Positions 47,739-57,419 of a stretch of DNA of 64,000 bases are shown here, in pieces (position 1 is the stretch's first letter; every line of letters begins with the position of its first letter). The notes below the pieces were generated by a model. The model searched no databases. It worked only from the letters and a program-made list of their open reading frames with translations, and was not told the DNA's origin. Location: positions 62,001 to 126,000 of the forward strand of contig KN805379.1 in the NCBI GenBank assembly GCA_000818945.1, read 5' to 3'. The stretch is from Schizochytrium sp. CCTCC M209059. Taxonomy: Eukaryota; Sar; Bigyra; Thraustochytrida; Thraustochytriidae. A program made the translations under genes and the position numbers.

Positions 47739-48215
47739 TTAGCGCGAGAAAAGCTCGTAGGCGAGGTACAAGTTGCTGCCAAGGAGGCCGAGGACACCAA
47801 TGTATTTGCAGAGAGCGAGCTTGTTGTTGCGGTTCTCCGGGCCGCCGGAGCGGTATTGGCGCGCATACTGGAGGAAGCCAACCGTGGAGACGATGAGGCT
47901 GCCCGCCGCGACGACGGGGGCGGCGAGACCTCCGGTGAGCGTGAGCACGAGGTAGTAGTAGTGCGTTTCAAGCGCGTTCTGATGAGCCCGCTGTGCGCAG
48001 TTGAAGAGCTTGGCGCTCTTGGCATCCTTGGCGTTGGTGTATTCCTTTCCGTCCACCTCGATGACCGTCGCGTACATTTGCGGGTACGGCACCTTGTATT
48101 GCTCGCGAGCCTCCATGACCTTGCCGCCCTGAGAAACCACCGTCAGCGTCGACGCGATGAGGGCGAGAGGCACGAGGCCAAAGTTGGCCGGGAAGAGGTC
48201 CAATACAGTCGCCAT
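47739..48215 (-). CDS. MGST3: MAPEG family, microsomal glutathione S-transferase 3-like (copy A)
   Basis: A 158-residue membrane protein with four hydrophobic segments. Family-defining features are EAREQYKVPYPQMYA after helix 1, LFNCAQRAHQNALE before helix 2 (matching IFNCIQRAHQNTLE of animal MGST3), and a final GVLGLLGSNLYLAYELF helix. MGST3-type enzymes are trimeric ER membrane proteins with glutathione transferase/peroxidase or leukotriene C synthase activity. An insert of about ten residues (VIEVDGKEYTNAKD) separates the P-Y-P and F-N-C motifs relative to the animal enzyme. A close paralogue lies 1.3 kb upstream in the same orientation. Confidence 0.9.
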   Translation of the reverse strand: MATVLDLFPANFGLVPLALIASTLTVVSQGGKVMEAREQYKVPYPQMYATVIEVDGKEYTNAKDAKSAKLFNCAQRAHQNALETHYYYLVLTLTGGLAAPVVAAGSLIVSTVGFLQYARQYRSGGPENRNNKLALCKYIGVLGLLGSNLYLAYELFSR

Positions 48216-48216
48216 C

Positions 48217-48248
<32 letters not shown>

Positions 48249-49550
48249 AACTCCTACTGCTGCTGCTGCTAACTCCTGCTGCTACTCTTTTACGATCCTT
48301 GTTACGGTTCTGCTTGCGCCGTTTGCCTCTGCTGGTTGGCTGGCTGGTAGTACTGCGGTCTTGGAGCCTCTCGTGCTGTGGCCGCCTGCAGCGTCGCGAA
48401 AGGTCGGTTCGGGTGGTCGGCGCTGGATTGGGATTTCCCGACTGCTCAGGCTCTGCAGTTGCTGCAACGCTGCAGGCAGTTTTCTCTCAGGCTCGACTTA
48501 CATTAGTCGGGCCTCGGCCTGGACCCTCTTGCGCGCGTTTGCTCATTCCTACATTTTCTCCATTCCTCCCTTCCCTCGTGCCTCCATTCGCGGCCCGACA
48601 GTCCTTGTCGCAGTCCCTGTCGCAGTCCCTGTCGCAGTCGCAGTCGCAGTCGCAGTCGCGCCGTGAGCAAAGAGGAGCGAAGAGCGCGTGCCGCGACCCG
48701 GCCATGGGAGAAGACGCAGGCCCTGGCCTCGCGCCCGGGAAGCCCGGAGAGCGCAGCCTCCGCGCGCCGCGCCTGGAGCGCGCGAGCGGGAAGCGGGGTC
48801 GCGGGGTCCACGCTCGGGCCAAGACCGGGAGCGAGGGAGCGCCAGCAGCGCACGGACCGGCGGCTCCGCGAGGGTGAGGAGATGACGCCGGCCGCGAACC
48901 GCCCGCGTCTTTCATTCACAGGCACATGTCAGTCAAGGCTGCAGAGTCGCGATTTTCTCTCTTTTTACAGTTCGTCGCAGCAGCAGCTTGGCGTTCTGTC
49001 GGTCGCGAGGGTGTCGCAGGGGAAGATGGCGCGCACGGACGGGGCAGTCAGTTGCATGGCGGAGCGGCCTCGATCTGCCAAGCAGCTGCAGCCAGCCAGA
49101 GGCCAGCTTTGGGTCGGCCAGGATCAGGGATGGATGACTGTCTAACTGACTGCATGACTGACTGACATGAGTGATTTTGCAGCCGAGTGTAGCTCGCTCG
49201 CTCGCTCGCTAGCTAGCTTGGAAGGTCAGGAACGACGAGGAGGTCTGAACTTGAGCCAAGATGCAAGACCCGTGAAGATGATGTGATTTGATCTAGGTAG
49301 TTGTATATCGTAGTAGTAGGCAGTTTTTATATTTCGAAGCAGCAGCAGATCTCTGCAGTGGCAGCATGAGCAAGCACCAAAAACAAGCAAAAGAGCTACA
49401 GCCTCAAAATATAAAACTCGATCAAAGCAAACGGGCAACAGCAGTAGCAATACCAGCAACAAGAGCACCAGCGGCAACAGCAGATCATTAGAGGTAAATG
49501 AGAAATGAAACCATGCGTCAAGATCATATTCGATTTTTCTATCGTTATTA
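48216..49550. other. Intergenic region between the two MGST3-like genes
   Basis: A 1.3-kb spacer between tandem paralogues, starting with a CTG/CTGCTGCTAACTCC triplet tract right at the copy A start (about 48,220-48,285). It also has GTCGCAGTCC repeats near 48,607-48,660 and a short CTCGCTCGCTCGCTAGCTAG run near 49,193-49,216. No further gene. Confidence 0.55.
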
Positions 49551-50036
49551 TCAGTGCAGCTTGGACGCAAGAAGGACGTAAGCAAGGTAGAAGTTGCTTC
49601 CGAGGAGACCAAGAAGGCCAATGTACTTGCAGAGAGCAAGATTGTTGTTACGGTTCTCCGGGCCGGCACAGCGGTACTGACGCGCGTACTCGCGGAAACC
49701 AATCGTGGCAACGATGAGGCTGACGGCGGCAGCGACGGGGGCGGCGAGACCGCCAGTGACCGCGAGCAAAAGGTTGTAGTAGTGCGACTCGAGGGCGTTC
49801 TGGTGACCGCGCTGGGCGCAGTTGAAGAGTCTGGCGCTCTCAGGATCCTTGGCGTTGGTGTACTTTTTACCATCCACCTCGATCACTGTCGCGTACATGT
49901 CCGGGTACGGGACCTTGTACAGCTTGCGGGCTTCCATCACGCTGCCTCCCTGCAAGAAAACGGTCACGGTGGACACGATTACGGCAAGCGTCACAAAGCC
50001 GTACTCCGCCGGTAGGAGGTCGAGGACCGTCGCCAT
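49551..50036 (-). CDS. MGST3: MAPEG family, microsomal glutathione S-transferase 3-like (copy B)
   Basis: A 161-residue paralogue of copy A, about three quarters identical by eye, with all the same motifs (EARKLYKVPYPDMYA, LFNCAQRGHQNALE, GLLGLLGSNFYLAY). The start at 50036 has a good context (AACCATGGCG). Differences cluster in helix 1 and in the C-terminus, which reads ASKLH here and ELFSR in copy A. It arose by tandem duplication, with the intergenic sequence already strongly diverged, so the event is not very recent. Confidence 0.9.
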   Translation of the reverse strand: MATVLDLLPAEYGFVTLAVIVSTVTVFLQGGSVMEARKLYKVPYPDMYATVIEVDGKKYTNAKDPESARLFNCAQRGHQNALESHYYNLLLAVTGGLAAPVAAAVSLIVATIGFREYARQYRCAGPENRNNNLALCKYIGLLGLLGSNFYLAYVLLASKLH

Positions 50037-50427
50037 GGTTGCAATCTCTCCTCTTTTCGCTACGCTCTAGCTCTACCTGAGTGATAGTGACGACTTGCAG
50101 ACGGGCTCGTCGGCGCGTCGGTGCGTTGGGGATGGATTACAAACGAGCCGTCGATCGGTCCTTGCTTCTCCGTCCCGGCCTTTGGATTGCAGTTCTGACG
50201 CTCGGAGGCAAGAGCGATGGTGCCTCCCTTTCCGTTTCCTTGCTCGCGAAGCTTCGTTGTTCGACCCGCAGCGAGCGTCCTCGGGTCTCGGCGCCATGGT
50301 GCCGACGATTCGCCCGAGTGATGAGCCAGGCTCGGGCAGGACTCCGCTGCCGAGACTAGCGGTTCTCCCTCGCCTCTCGGCCCCAACCCGGCTCTGCTCT
50401 TCCTTGGTCTACTTTGCCTTGCCTTGT

Positions 50428-50490
50428 CTTATCTTCAAGTTGTCTTGCCTTGCCTTGCCTTGCCTTGCCTTGCCTTGCTCTGCTCTGCTC
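50428..50490 (+). repeat. TTGCC pentanucleotide repeat
   Basis: About eight units of CCTTG/TTGCC, then CTCTG-like units, upstream of SHMT. The same unit recurs degenerately at about 51,410-51,580 (CTTGTCTTGCCTTGTC). Confidence 0.75.
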
Positions 50491-50841
50491 TTCTCGCTTG
50501 GCCTCGGCCTGATCTTGATCGAAGAGGACGGGGGGTGCGCGTAGGGGTCCCCGAGGATAAACACACACCTGGTCCTCATTTGCACACACCTATAAGAGTG
50601 TGTACCCTGCGCACCCCCCCGTAGTATCATCATCATTAGCCGCTGTTGTTGCCTATCGGGTTTCCCGCACCAGACGCGGCGTAATTTCTTGTCTGAAGAG
50701 GCCGTGAATGGGCCCGCATCCGGTGCGACCTTCGCGGGCGCGAACGTCTTGGTCCTGTAGCATGCAACTTGCGAGCGCACGAAGCCAAAAAAAAAAAAGC
50801 CAAATCCCGGCATCGCGCAAGCTGCCTGGAAAAGGCGAGCG

Positions 50842-50877
<36 letters not shown>

Positions 50878-52044
50878 AGCGACCTGGCGACTTGGTCCAT
50901 GTCTGAACGTGGCGACCGAGGACGAGCGCTGATTTGGGAGACGCCGCGCTCCAGTTTTGCACCGGTGGCGCACTGCAAGGCTGATCGCAGCCCAGTCAGG
51001 CAGGTCCTCCGAGCCGTCCTCATCTCGGTCTTCATGCATGCGACTGCATCGCGAGAAGCCTCGCTCGCTCACTCACTCTGGCAAACCTGCCTGCCTCCGG
51101 AAGTCGTCGAAGGCGGTGCGCGGATGTGTGCGGCATTCTAGCAGAAAGCTGCGGAGGTAAGACGTAACCAGAGCGATTCAAGGAAAAGCAGCAGTAGCAG
51201 CAGCGACCGGGCTCTGACTCTGCTCGCCTCCTCGAGCACGCACCACATGTAGTCCGTTCGCATGGCCCAAGAACGAGCTACCATCATGATGACCACAATG
51301 GCGAGTGCACGCATGCACGCACGCCCTCCTCCGCCTTTCTGCTGCGGCTCGTCGGTTTCCTTCTCGTTCTCGCCCGTCTTCACGCGTCTCGTCTTGTTCG
51401 TAAACCTTTGGTTTTTGTCTTGTTTGCTTTGCCTTGTCTCATTTCCAGTTGCTGTCTGCCATGGCTTGTGGTTGTCTTGTTCTGTGCTATTGTCGGTTCT
51501 TGCGGATTGTCTTGTCTTGCCTTGTCTTGTCTTCCACCCGTGTTTGTTTGCTTTTCCTGTCTCGCGAATTGTCTTGTCCTGCTGGAGATCTGCACCCTCG
51601 TCTTGACAATCTGCCTCGTCTCGTCTAGCCTCGCCTCCTCCTCCCTCTCCCTCGCCTGTCTTCAACCCCGCCGCCTTCACCTCTCTCTCTCTCTCCCTCT
51701 CTCCTCCTCTCCTTTTCCCCCGCGCAAATGGCCCTCCCCCGCTTTCCCCACTTGCGCCGAGCCCCTTTCTCCACTTCCTTCCCTTAATCACCGCCCCCTC
51801 TTCTCGCCTTCGCCTGGCTGCCCGGTGAAGTTGGCGTGAAGTCAAGCCGGCGGAGGGCGGCGGCGCCGCGGGGTCCGGTGGCGTCGCGCCCCCGGCCCGG
51901 CGCCCCGGGTCTTGTAAATGGCCCCGGCAGACAGGCCAAGCGGCGGCGCCGGCAGACCTGATTCTGCCGCCGCACGCAAGCAAGCAAGCCGGCACGCTCG
52001 CAGGGACCAGGTACGTGCGGCTTCTCTTGCGCGCTCGCTCGCTT

Positions 52045-52082
52045 TCCTTTCCTTTCCTTTCCTTTCCTTTCATTTCCTTCCC
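52045..52082 (+). repeat. TTTCC pentanucleotide repeat
   Basis: About six tandem units of CCTTT/TTTCC forming a polypyrimidine tract about 520 bp upstream of the SHMT ATG. Confidence 0.75.
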
Positions 52083-52596
52083 GCGTCGCCTCGCAACTCG
52101 CCTGGCGGGTTGCGAGGCGCCGGAAGGTTGCGGAAATGGAGACGGTGGACGGAGAGATATGGACGGAGGCCACGGATATACATACGACTGCGTCGGGTTT
52201 GCCGCGAAGCCGACTGCGGCGAGGCGAGGCGAGGCGCGAGGGTCTGCGTGCTCTACTTGAGCAAGGCGGACGTCAAGCCCGCGCTGGCTGCCCGGTTTTG
52301 GCCGCATCTTGGTCGTGTTCGTCGAAATCAATGGTCAAGAAGGAGACCGAAAAGACAGACAAGATCTGAATTCTTTCTCATTGTTTTCGGGGAGACGAGA
52401 GGGAGAGGAAGGGGAGGGCATTCGCATTCGCATTCGCATTCTTTTCCACACACATGAAGAATGGGAAGGAGAACAGCAAGCGCGCGCAAAGAAAAGAAAG
52501 AGTGGACTAGACAGAAAAAACTGACTCAAACCTAATCTTGAACGCGAAACAAACGCAGATTCTAGAGCAACTACAGCACTAACACCAATCGCAAAG

Positions 52597-54090
52597 ATGA
52601 TGCGTGCCACCTCGATGCGCATGGCCAGCCTGGCCGGCCAGAAGCGCGCCATGAGCGCCGCCGCCGCCGGAGGCCTCCGCGCTGAGGCCGCCAAGCTCAA
52701 CGCCCCTCTCAGCGAGACCGACCCGGATCTCCTTGACATCATGGAGCTCGAGAAGCGCCGCCAGCGCAACTCGCTCGTGCTCATTGCCAGCGAAAACTTC
52801 ACCTCCCGCTCGGTCTACGACGCCCTCGGCTCGCACATGTCCAACAAGTACAGTGAGGGCTACCCGGGTGCCCGCTACTACGGTGGCAACGACTACATTG
52901 ACATGGTTGAGCGCCTCTGCCAAGAGCGCGCCCTCGCCGCCTTCAACCTCGACCCTGCCGAGTGGGGCGTCAACGTGCAGTCCCTCAGTGGCTCCCCCGC
53001 CAACTTCCAGGTCTACTCGGCCCTCCTCCAGCCCCACGACCGCATTATGGCCCTCGACCTGCCCCATGGCGGCCATCTGAGCCACGGCTATGCCACCCCC
53101 AACAAGAAGATTTCGGCCACCAGCATCTTCTTCGAGAGCCTCCCGTACCGCCTCGATGAGGAGACTGGCCTCATCGACTATGACAACATGGAGAAGCTCG
53201 CCGAGGCCTACCGTCCCAAGCTCGTCGTCGCCGGTACCTCGGCGTACTCGCGTCTGCTCGACTACAAGCGCTTCCGCGAGGTCTGCGACCAGCACAAGGC
53301 CATCATGCTTGCCGACATGGCCCACATCTCGGGTCTCGTCGCCGCCAAGGTCGTCCCGTCTCCCTTTGAGTACGCGGATGTCGTCACCACCACCACCCAC
53401 AAGTCGCTCCGCGGCCCCCGTGGTGCCATGATCTTCTACCGCCACGAGACCGCCCAGCACAAGGACATCGGCGAGAAGATCAACTTCAGCGTCTTCCCCG
53501 GCCTCCAGGGTGGCCCCCACAACCACACCATCACTGCCCTCGCCACGGCTCTCAAGCAGGCCGCCTCCCCCGAGTTCAAGGAGTACCAGGAGCAGGTCAT
53601 TCGTAACGCCAAGACCCTCGCTGACACCCTCACCGAGCGCGGCTACGCCCTCGTCTCGGGCGGCACCGACAACCACCTCGTCAACGTCAACCTCAAGAAG
53701 AGCCACGGCATTGACGGTGCCCGCGTCGAGCGCATCCTCGAGCTCGTCAGCATCGCCACGAACAAGAACACCGTCCCTGGCGACAAGTCTGCGCTTATCC
53801 CCGGTGGCATCCGCCTCGGCACCCCCGCGCTCACCTCGCGCGGCTTTGACGAAAACGACATGCGCACGGTCGCTGACTTTATCGACCGCGGCGTCCAGAT
53901 TGCGCGCAACATCAAGTCCGAGGTCTCGGGCAAGAAGGTCAAGGACTTCCGCGACTACCTCGACAACATCGAGGGCGGCCACAAGGATGTCAACGCTCTT
54001 CGCGCCGACGTTGAGGCCTTCGCCAGCTCTTTCCCCACCATTGGCTTTGAGGAGTCCTCCATGCGCTACTCGGACACCTACAAGGCATGA
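52597..54090 (+). CDS. SHMT: Serine hydroxymethyltransferase, probably mitochondrial
   Basis: A 497-residue PLP enzyme starting at 52597 (GCAAAGATGATG). Residues 1-25 (MMRATSMRMASLAGQKRAMSAAAAGG) are basic and hydroxylated, like a mitochondrial presequence. The conserved order follows: SLVLIASENFTSRSV, SEGYPGARYYGGN, SLSGSPANFQVYSALL, LPHGGHLSHGY, and VVTTTTHKSLRGPRG, in which K269 is the PLP lysine, ending in family-typical RLGTPALTSRG. It interconverts serine and glycine while making 5,10-methylene-tetrahydrofolate. Length is normal. Codon third positions are almost all C or G, more biased than in neighbours, as expected for a highly expressed gene; this makes a spurious full-length open frame on the opposite strand. 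Confidence 0.97.
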   Translation: MMRATSMRMASLAGQKRAMSAAAAGGLRAEAAKLNAPLSETDPDLLDIMELEKRRQRNSLVLIASENFTSRSVYDALGSHMSNKYSEGYPGARYYGGNDYIDMVERLCQERALAAFNLDPAEWGVNVQSLSGSPANFQVYSALLQPHDRIMALDLPHGGHLSHGYATPNKKISATSIFFESLPYRLDEETGLIDYDNMEKLAEAYRPKLVVAGTSAYSRLLDYKRFREVCDQHKAIMLADMAHISGLVAAKVVPSPFEYADVVTTTTHKSLRGPRGAMIFYRHETAQHKDIGEKINFSVFPGLQGGPHNHTITALATALKQAASPEFKEYQEQVIRNAKTLADTLTERGYALVSGGTDNHLVNVNLKKSHGIDGARVERILELVSIATNKNTVPGDKSALIPGGIRLGTPALTSRGFDENDMRTVADFIDRGVQIARNIKSEVSGKKVKDFRDYLDNIEGGHKDVNALRADVEAFASSFPTIGFEESSMRYSDTYKA

Positions 54091-55152
54091 GTATTTGCTT
54101 TTCTGAGTTGAACCATTCATGTCCTAGCCTGTGATATCTTTTCTTCTTGTGCCTGCCTCCGCGTTGTCTTTGACCACTTGTCCTGAATGTCGGTCGCTCT
54201 TGCCATCTGCTTGGACGCAAATGTATTCGCGTTGTCGCTATCTTGTAACTCCAAGGTGATTTTCCCGGTTGCGTTTTTGAAGGCAAGACGAATTGCTTCT
54301 GTTTGGATGCAGCTCCTAGAGAGGCTATTGTCGAGGCAACAACAATCTCATCAAAGAATATAGTAGTAGCTTCGTGCAGCCGGATTTGTCCGCCATGCGA
54401 GGGCCTGTCTTGCCTGCCAGGTGCGCGAACGAGCGAGCGATTGCGCGTTTGCTGCTGGCGCGGCGTATGCAGCCCTGGATCTTCTCTCGCCTCGCGCTGG
54501 ACACCTGCGCATAGTATAGTATAGAACTTGCAGCGGTGCATTTTTGTGCGAGCCATGGCAAGTGGGGAATCGCGCCACGTAGGGAACTAATATTTTGACC
54601 TGTGGCTGACTGTTTGTTTTGCAAGTGCAGACTGGCTCGGCGCAACGTGAAGCATGCGAGTGTGATGCGAATGTGAAGGCAAAGAACGAGAGTACTTTTG
54701 CATTTGTCGATCATGACGACCACGATATTTCCGACCAACCAAGTTGGCGCCAAACGTCGTCCCCTTGCCCTCGAGCCGCGGCGCAGCGTAGCACTAACGA
54801 AATCATCGCAGAAGAATCGTTTAGGCTTCAAGTTGGAGAGCGACCTTTTGCCATCCTCAATTTCATGAAAATACGCAACTGCGACGACGATGTTGGCCTA
54901 CGAGATGGCAAACGTGCTAGAACGGTAGGGCCATCACGACGCAGCATTGGACTGGCAAACGAAGGACTCCCCAAGGGATATGAGAACAAATCTTAACCCA
55001 CAATGTCCTTCGGTAAAAAAAAAACACAATATTGATACTGCCGGCACGGGGTCCTGCTTCTTCATGGATACAAGACCCTTCCTTTGGAAAATCGGTATTG
55101 AATAGCGAGTTTTTAACACTTGTCTCAGAACGCACAAAAAATACACAACAGC
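54091..55152. other. Convergent intergenic region
   Basis: About 1.06 kb between the SHMT and PIG-T stops. A 125-codon open frame (54,619-54,996) was considered but shows no motif. Otherwise AT-richer than coding sequence, as for 3' UTRs. Confidence 0.55.
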
Positions 55153-57024
55153 CTAAATCGGGATCGCGACTTGGTGCAACAACTCTTGGAGGGTGTCACG
55201 ATCGTTCTCATACATCCACGCGAGTCCAACGAGGGTTACAAAAAACAAGTTCTTGAGCAGACGCTTGCGCCTCTTCCATGTCTCCTGGCTTGCTTCATCG
55301 GGGTCGGGACGCACACGAACTTCTTGCAAAAGTATACTGATGGTAGTTCCCACAAGATAGGCAAACACCGTTGAGGAGAGCGTAATGACATTGTATGGCA
55401 TGCTAAAGTCTGGAAGAGGCATGCTGACAAGAAGCGGAGCAGCATATTCGCGCATGCGGCGTCCTGCAACGGGACCGTGTGTGCCACGTCCAAGTAAAGG
55501 CGAGACAAGAGGGAAATCGCGCGCGACGACGCCTTGGACACAAAGGCCGGGATGATGTGGGATTGAGTAGCTAGCGACCGCCGCAGGGATGTCAAAGCCG
55601 CGGTTCGGGTCCGGAGGAAAGTCCCACAATGGCAAAAAGGCTTGTTCAAACTCGTACGAAACGAGCAATGTCGAGCCAGGGGCAACATCAAAGGTGAGCT
55701 CCAACTGTGTGGGTGATCCATAGAATGAAGATAGAGAGATCACGGAGGCTGCTCCAGGCCCCCAAAGATACTGCGCGGGAACCTGCACCTCATTGACTTC
55801 AACACGAACGGAGCTTGGTCGCACGCGAAGATAAGCAGGCACCATCTCAAAGTATTGTAATCGTATTGGGTCCACGAAATTGGAGGAAGTCGACAACCTT
55901 GTCACGACGCCGCCCTCGGTACGACCGACGCCACTCGCAAAGCGCTCCGTGACGCGGATCAAGGGTTGCGGAGGAATCACAGGCTTTGTCACTGCGTCAT
56001 GCGGATTGAGGTCTCGCAGGGCAATTTCCCGCATTCTCGTCGCATGAGGCCCTAAAAAAGGTGTGCACGTCATCTCGGTGGTTGCGTTCGAAAGAGACTC
56101 TTCAACAAACACGCGCGAGGCGGCTGCCAAAGGACACTCTTCGACAGCCGTGCGCATTGGCGCCAAAGTCGTGAGCTCCGCGTGAGCAGGAGCCAAGCGT
56201 CCGTGAGCAAGAACTACGCTCAGGACCAGTTCGACGCCCGGTGTTTTGCACGTTGCGCTCCAGCCCCGTTTGCCGTCACACGCGCGACGAAAGTGAAGTC
56301 GGATCGCATGGTGGTCCGCACGAAAGATTTCCGTAGGTACCAACACTTGCGCCAAGCCAGCGTTGCCACGACACGGGAGTAGTTTAAGCAAGGGCGCGAG
56401 ATTTTCCGTGCACGACGCCTCGGACGAAAGCTGTCCGTACTGAAGGTAAAGTGTTTCATTCGTCACAGTCTCGCTGGTGTTCAAGGGAGGCATCCCAAAG
56501 GTGTGGCGAGGCCGGGCGACCCGAGAGTCAACGATTGTGTCCAGCGACGCGCATGAGAGACCCGCCAGCGCAGCCGCAAGTGCACGCCATGCTTCGTCTG
56601 CAGACGGGGCACCCTGTGCTCGCAGGAGCGCCCAAATTTCGACGCCCTGCGCGGCCGGGACGGGCGAAGCCCCCCACCGCTGTCGCCAACGGCCTTTAGA
56701 AAAGGTCATCTCCAGCTCCTCCACGTCGAAGCGGTCCATCGTCTGGCCAAACTGCATGGGGAACAGGTTAAAGTGTTCCCACGCGAAGGCGCTCCCCGCC
56801 GCGCTGGCCTGCTCCCAGCGCACTGTGAACTGCACGTGCGTCACGAGGTCCTCCCAGCTGCGGCCCCCGCCGCGGGGCGACGCGTCCCGGACCCTCCTGA
56901 ACGCAGCCTCCTCCTCGAAGCTCTCGGAGACCGCGGCCGCGGCCGCCGCCGCCGCCGTTGCCGCGACCACGCACCACGCAGCTACCGCGGCCGCCGCCAC
57001 GCGGGCCCTCGCGCGCGCGCGCAT
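55153..57024 (-). CDS. PIGT: GPI transamidase component PIG-T
   Basis: A 623-residue protein starting at 57024. Residues 1-32 (MRARARARVAAAAVAAWCVV...) are a signal peptide. The lumenal part contains HFNLFPMQFGQTMDRFDVEELEMTFSKGRWRQRWG, which matches PIG-T (HFRLFPKALGQ, GRWR). The transmembrane region MPLPDFSMPYNVITLSSTVFAYLVGTTISILLQEV matches the PIG-T signature DFSMPYNV. PIG-T holds the transamidase together by a disulphide to the catalytic PIG-K subunit, and the complex attaches GPI anchors in the ER. After the membrane helix come about 50 residues with a basic patch (WKRRKRLLKNL) and a second hydrophobic stretch. The gene shares 395 bp of upstream sequence with mL46. Confidence 0.92.
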   Translation of the reverse strand: MRARARARVAAAAVAAWCVVAATAAAAAAAAVSESFEEEAAFRRVRDASPRGGGRSWEDLVTHVQFTVRWEQASAAGSAFAWEHFNLFPMQFGQTMDRFDVEELEMTFSKGRWRQRWGASPVPAAQGVEIWALLRAQGAPSADEAWRALAAALAGLSCASLDTIVDSRVARPRHTFGMPPLNTSETVTNETLYLQYGQLSSEASCTENLAPLLKLLPCRGNAGLAQVLVPTEIFRADHHAIRLHFRRACDGKRGWSATCKTPGVELVLSVVLAHGRLAPAHAELTTLAPMRTAVEECPLAAASRVFVEESLSNATTEMTCTPFLGPHATRMREIALRDLNPHDAVTKPVIPPQPLIRVTERFASGVGRTEGGVVTRLSTSSNFVDPIRLQYFEMVPAYLRVRPSSVRVEVNEVQVPAQYLWGPGAASVISLSSFYGSPTQLELTFDVAPGSTLLVSYEFEQAFLPLWDFPPDPNRGFDIPAAVASYSIPHHPGLCVQGVVARDFPLVSPLLGRGTHGPVAGRRMREYAAPLLVSMPLPDFSMPYNVITLSSTVFAYLVGTTISILLQEVRVRPDPDEASQETWKRRKRLLKNLFFVTLVGLAWMYENDRDTLQELLHQVAIPI

Positions 57025-57419
57025 GGTCCCGGTCCCGCGCGATCCGCTTCTGCTCTATCTTGCCCAACCGGCCGGGCCCTCGGGGCCCCCAATTGGGGCC
57101 CCCAATCGAAGGCGGCGGGCAGGGTTCTCCGACGGACGCGGGGCGAAGTCCCTGGTGGCCACGAAATAGCGCGGAGGCGCGGCGCGGCGCGCGCAAGTGG
57201 GCTATGGCGCGGCGCAAGTCGAGAATGGCGGCGCGGCGCTGTTGCGCAGACAGAAACAGACAGTCGAAGATAGACAGGCAGGCACAGACAGACAGACAGA
57301 CAGAGTGCCTTCGCGGAGACGCGGCGGCGCGGAGACCAGCAGAGCGCGCGCGGCGAGGCGGGGCGGGGCGCGGCGCGGCGCGGCGAAGCCGGCGGAGGGA
57401 GCAGCGCGAGAGACGGACC
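57025..57419. promoter_or_regulatory. Bidirectional promoter region, PIG-T/mL46
   Basis: The 395 bp between divergent ATGs include a CCCCAATTGGGG palindrome (57,087-57,098) set in a longer near-palindrome (GGGGCCCCC-AATT-GGGGCCCCC), and a CAGACAGACAGACAGA run near 57,282-57,302. The palindrome is a candidate protein-binding site; nothing more specific can be said. Confidence 0.55.

Larger units (their letters stand above)
50037..52596. other. 2.6-kb region upstream of serine hydroxymethyltransferase
   Basis: Open frames here are repeat-driven (L/S/A/R-rich) and none shows a family motif. Contains CTTGC, CTGCTG, TTTCC and CATTCG tandem repeats. Probably the promoters of the divergent MGST3 copy B and SHMT genes plus leaders. 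A TATAAGAG at about 50,591 is the only TATA-like element noted and is far from both genes. Confidence 0.5.

Noticed and set aside
51138..52331. A 397-codon minus-strand open frame upstream of SHMT
   Set aside because: Composed of K/E/R/T runs from pentanucleotide repeats (e.g. the TTTCC tract), no domain.
52579..54120. A 513-codon open frame on the minus strand covering the whole SHMT gene
   Set aside because: It is the mirror of extreme C/G third-position bias in SHMT; its V/L/E/G-rich product has no domain, while the plus strand is a textbook SHMT.
54619..54996. A 125-codon open frame between SHMT and PIG-T
   Set aside because: Less repetitive than other noise, but no motif or good start context, and it sits in a convergent 3' region; kept only as a note in the intergenic entry.
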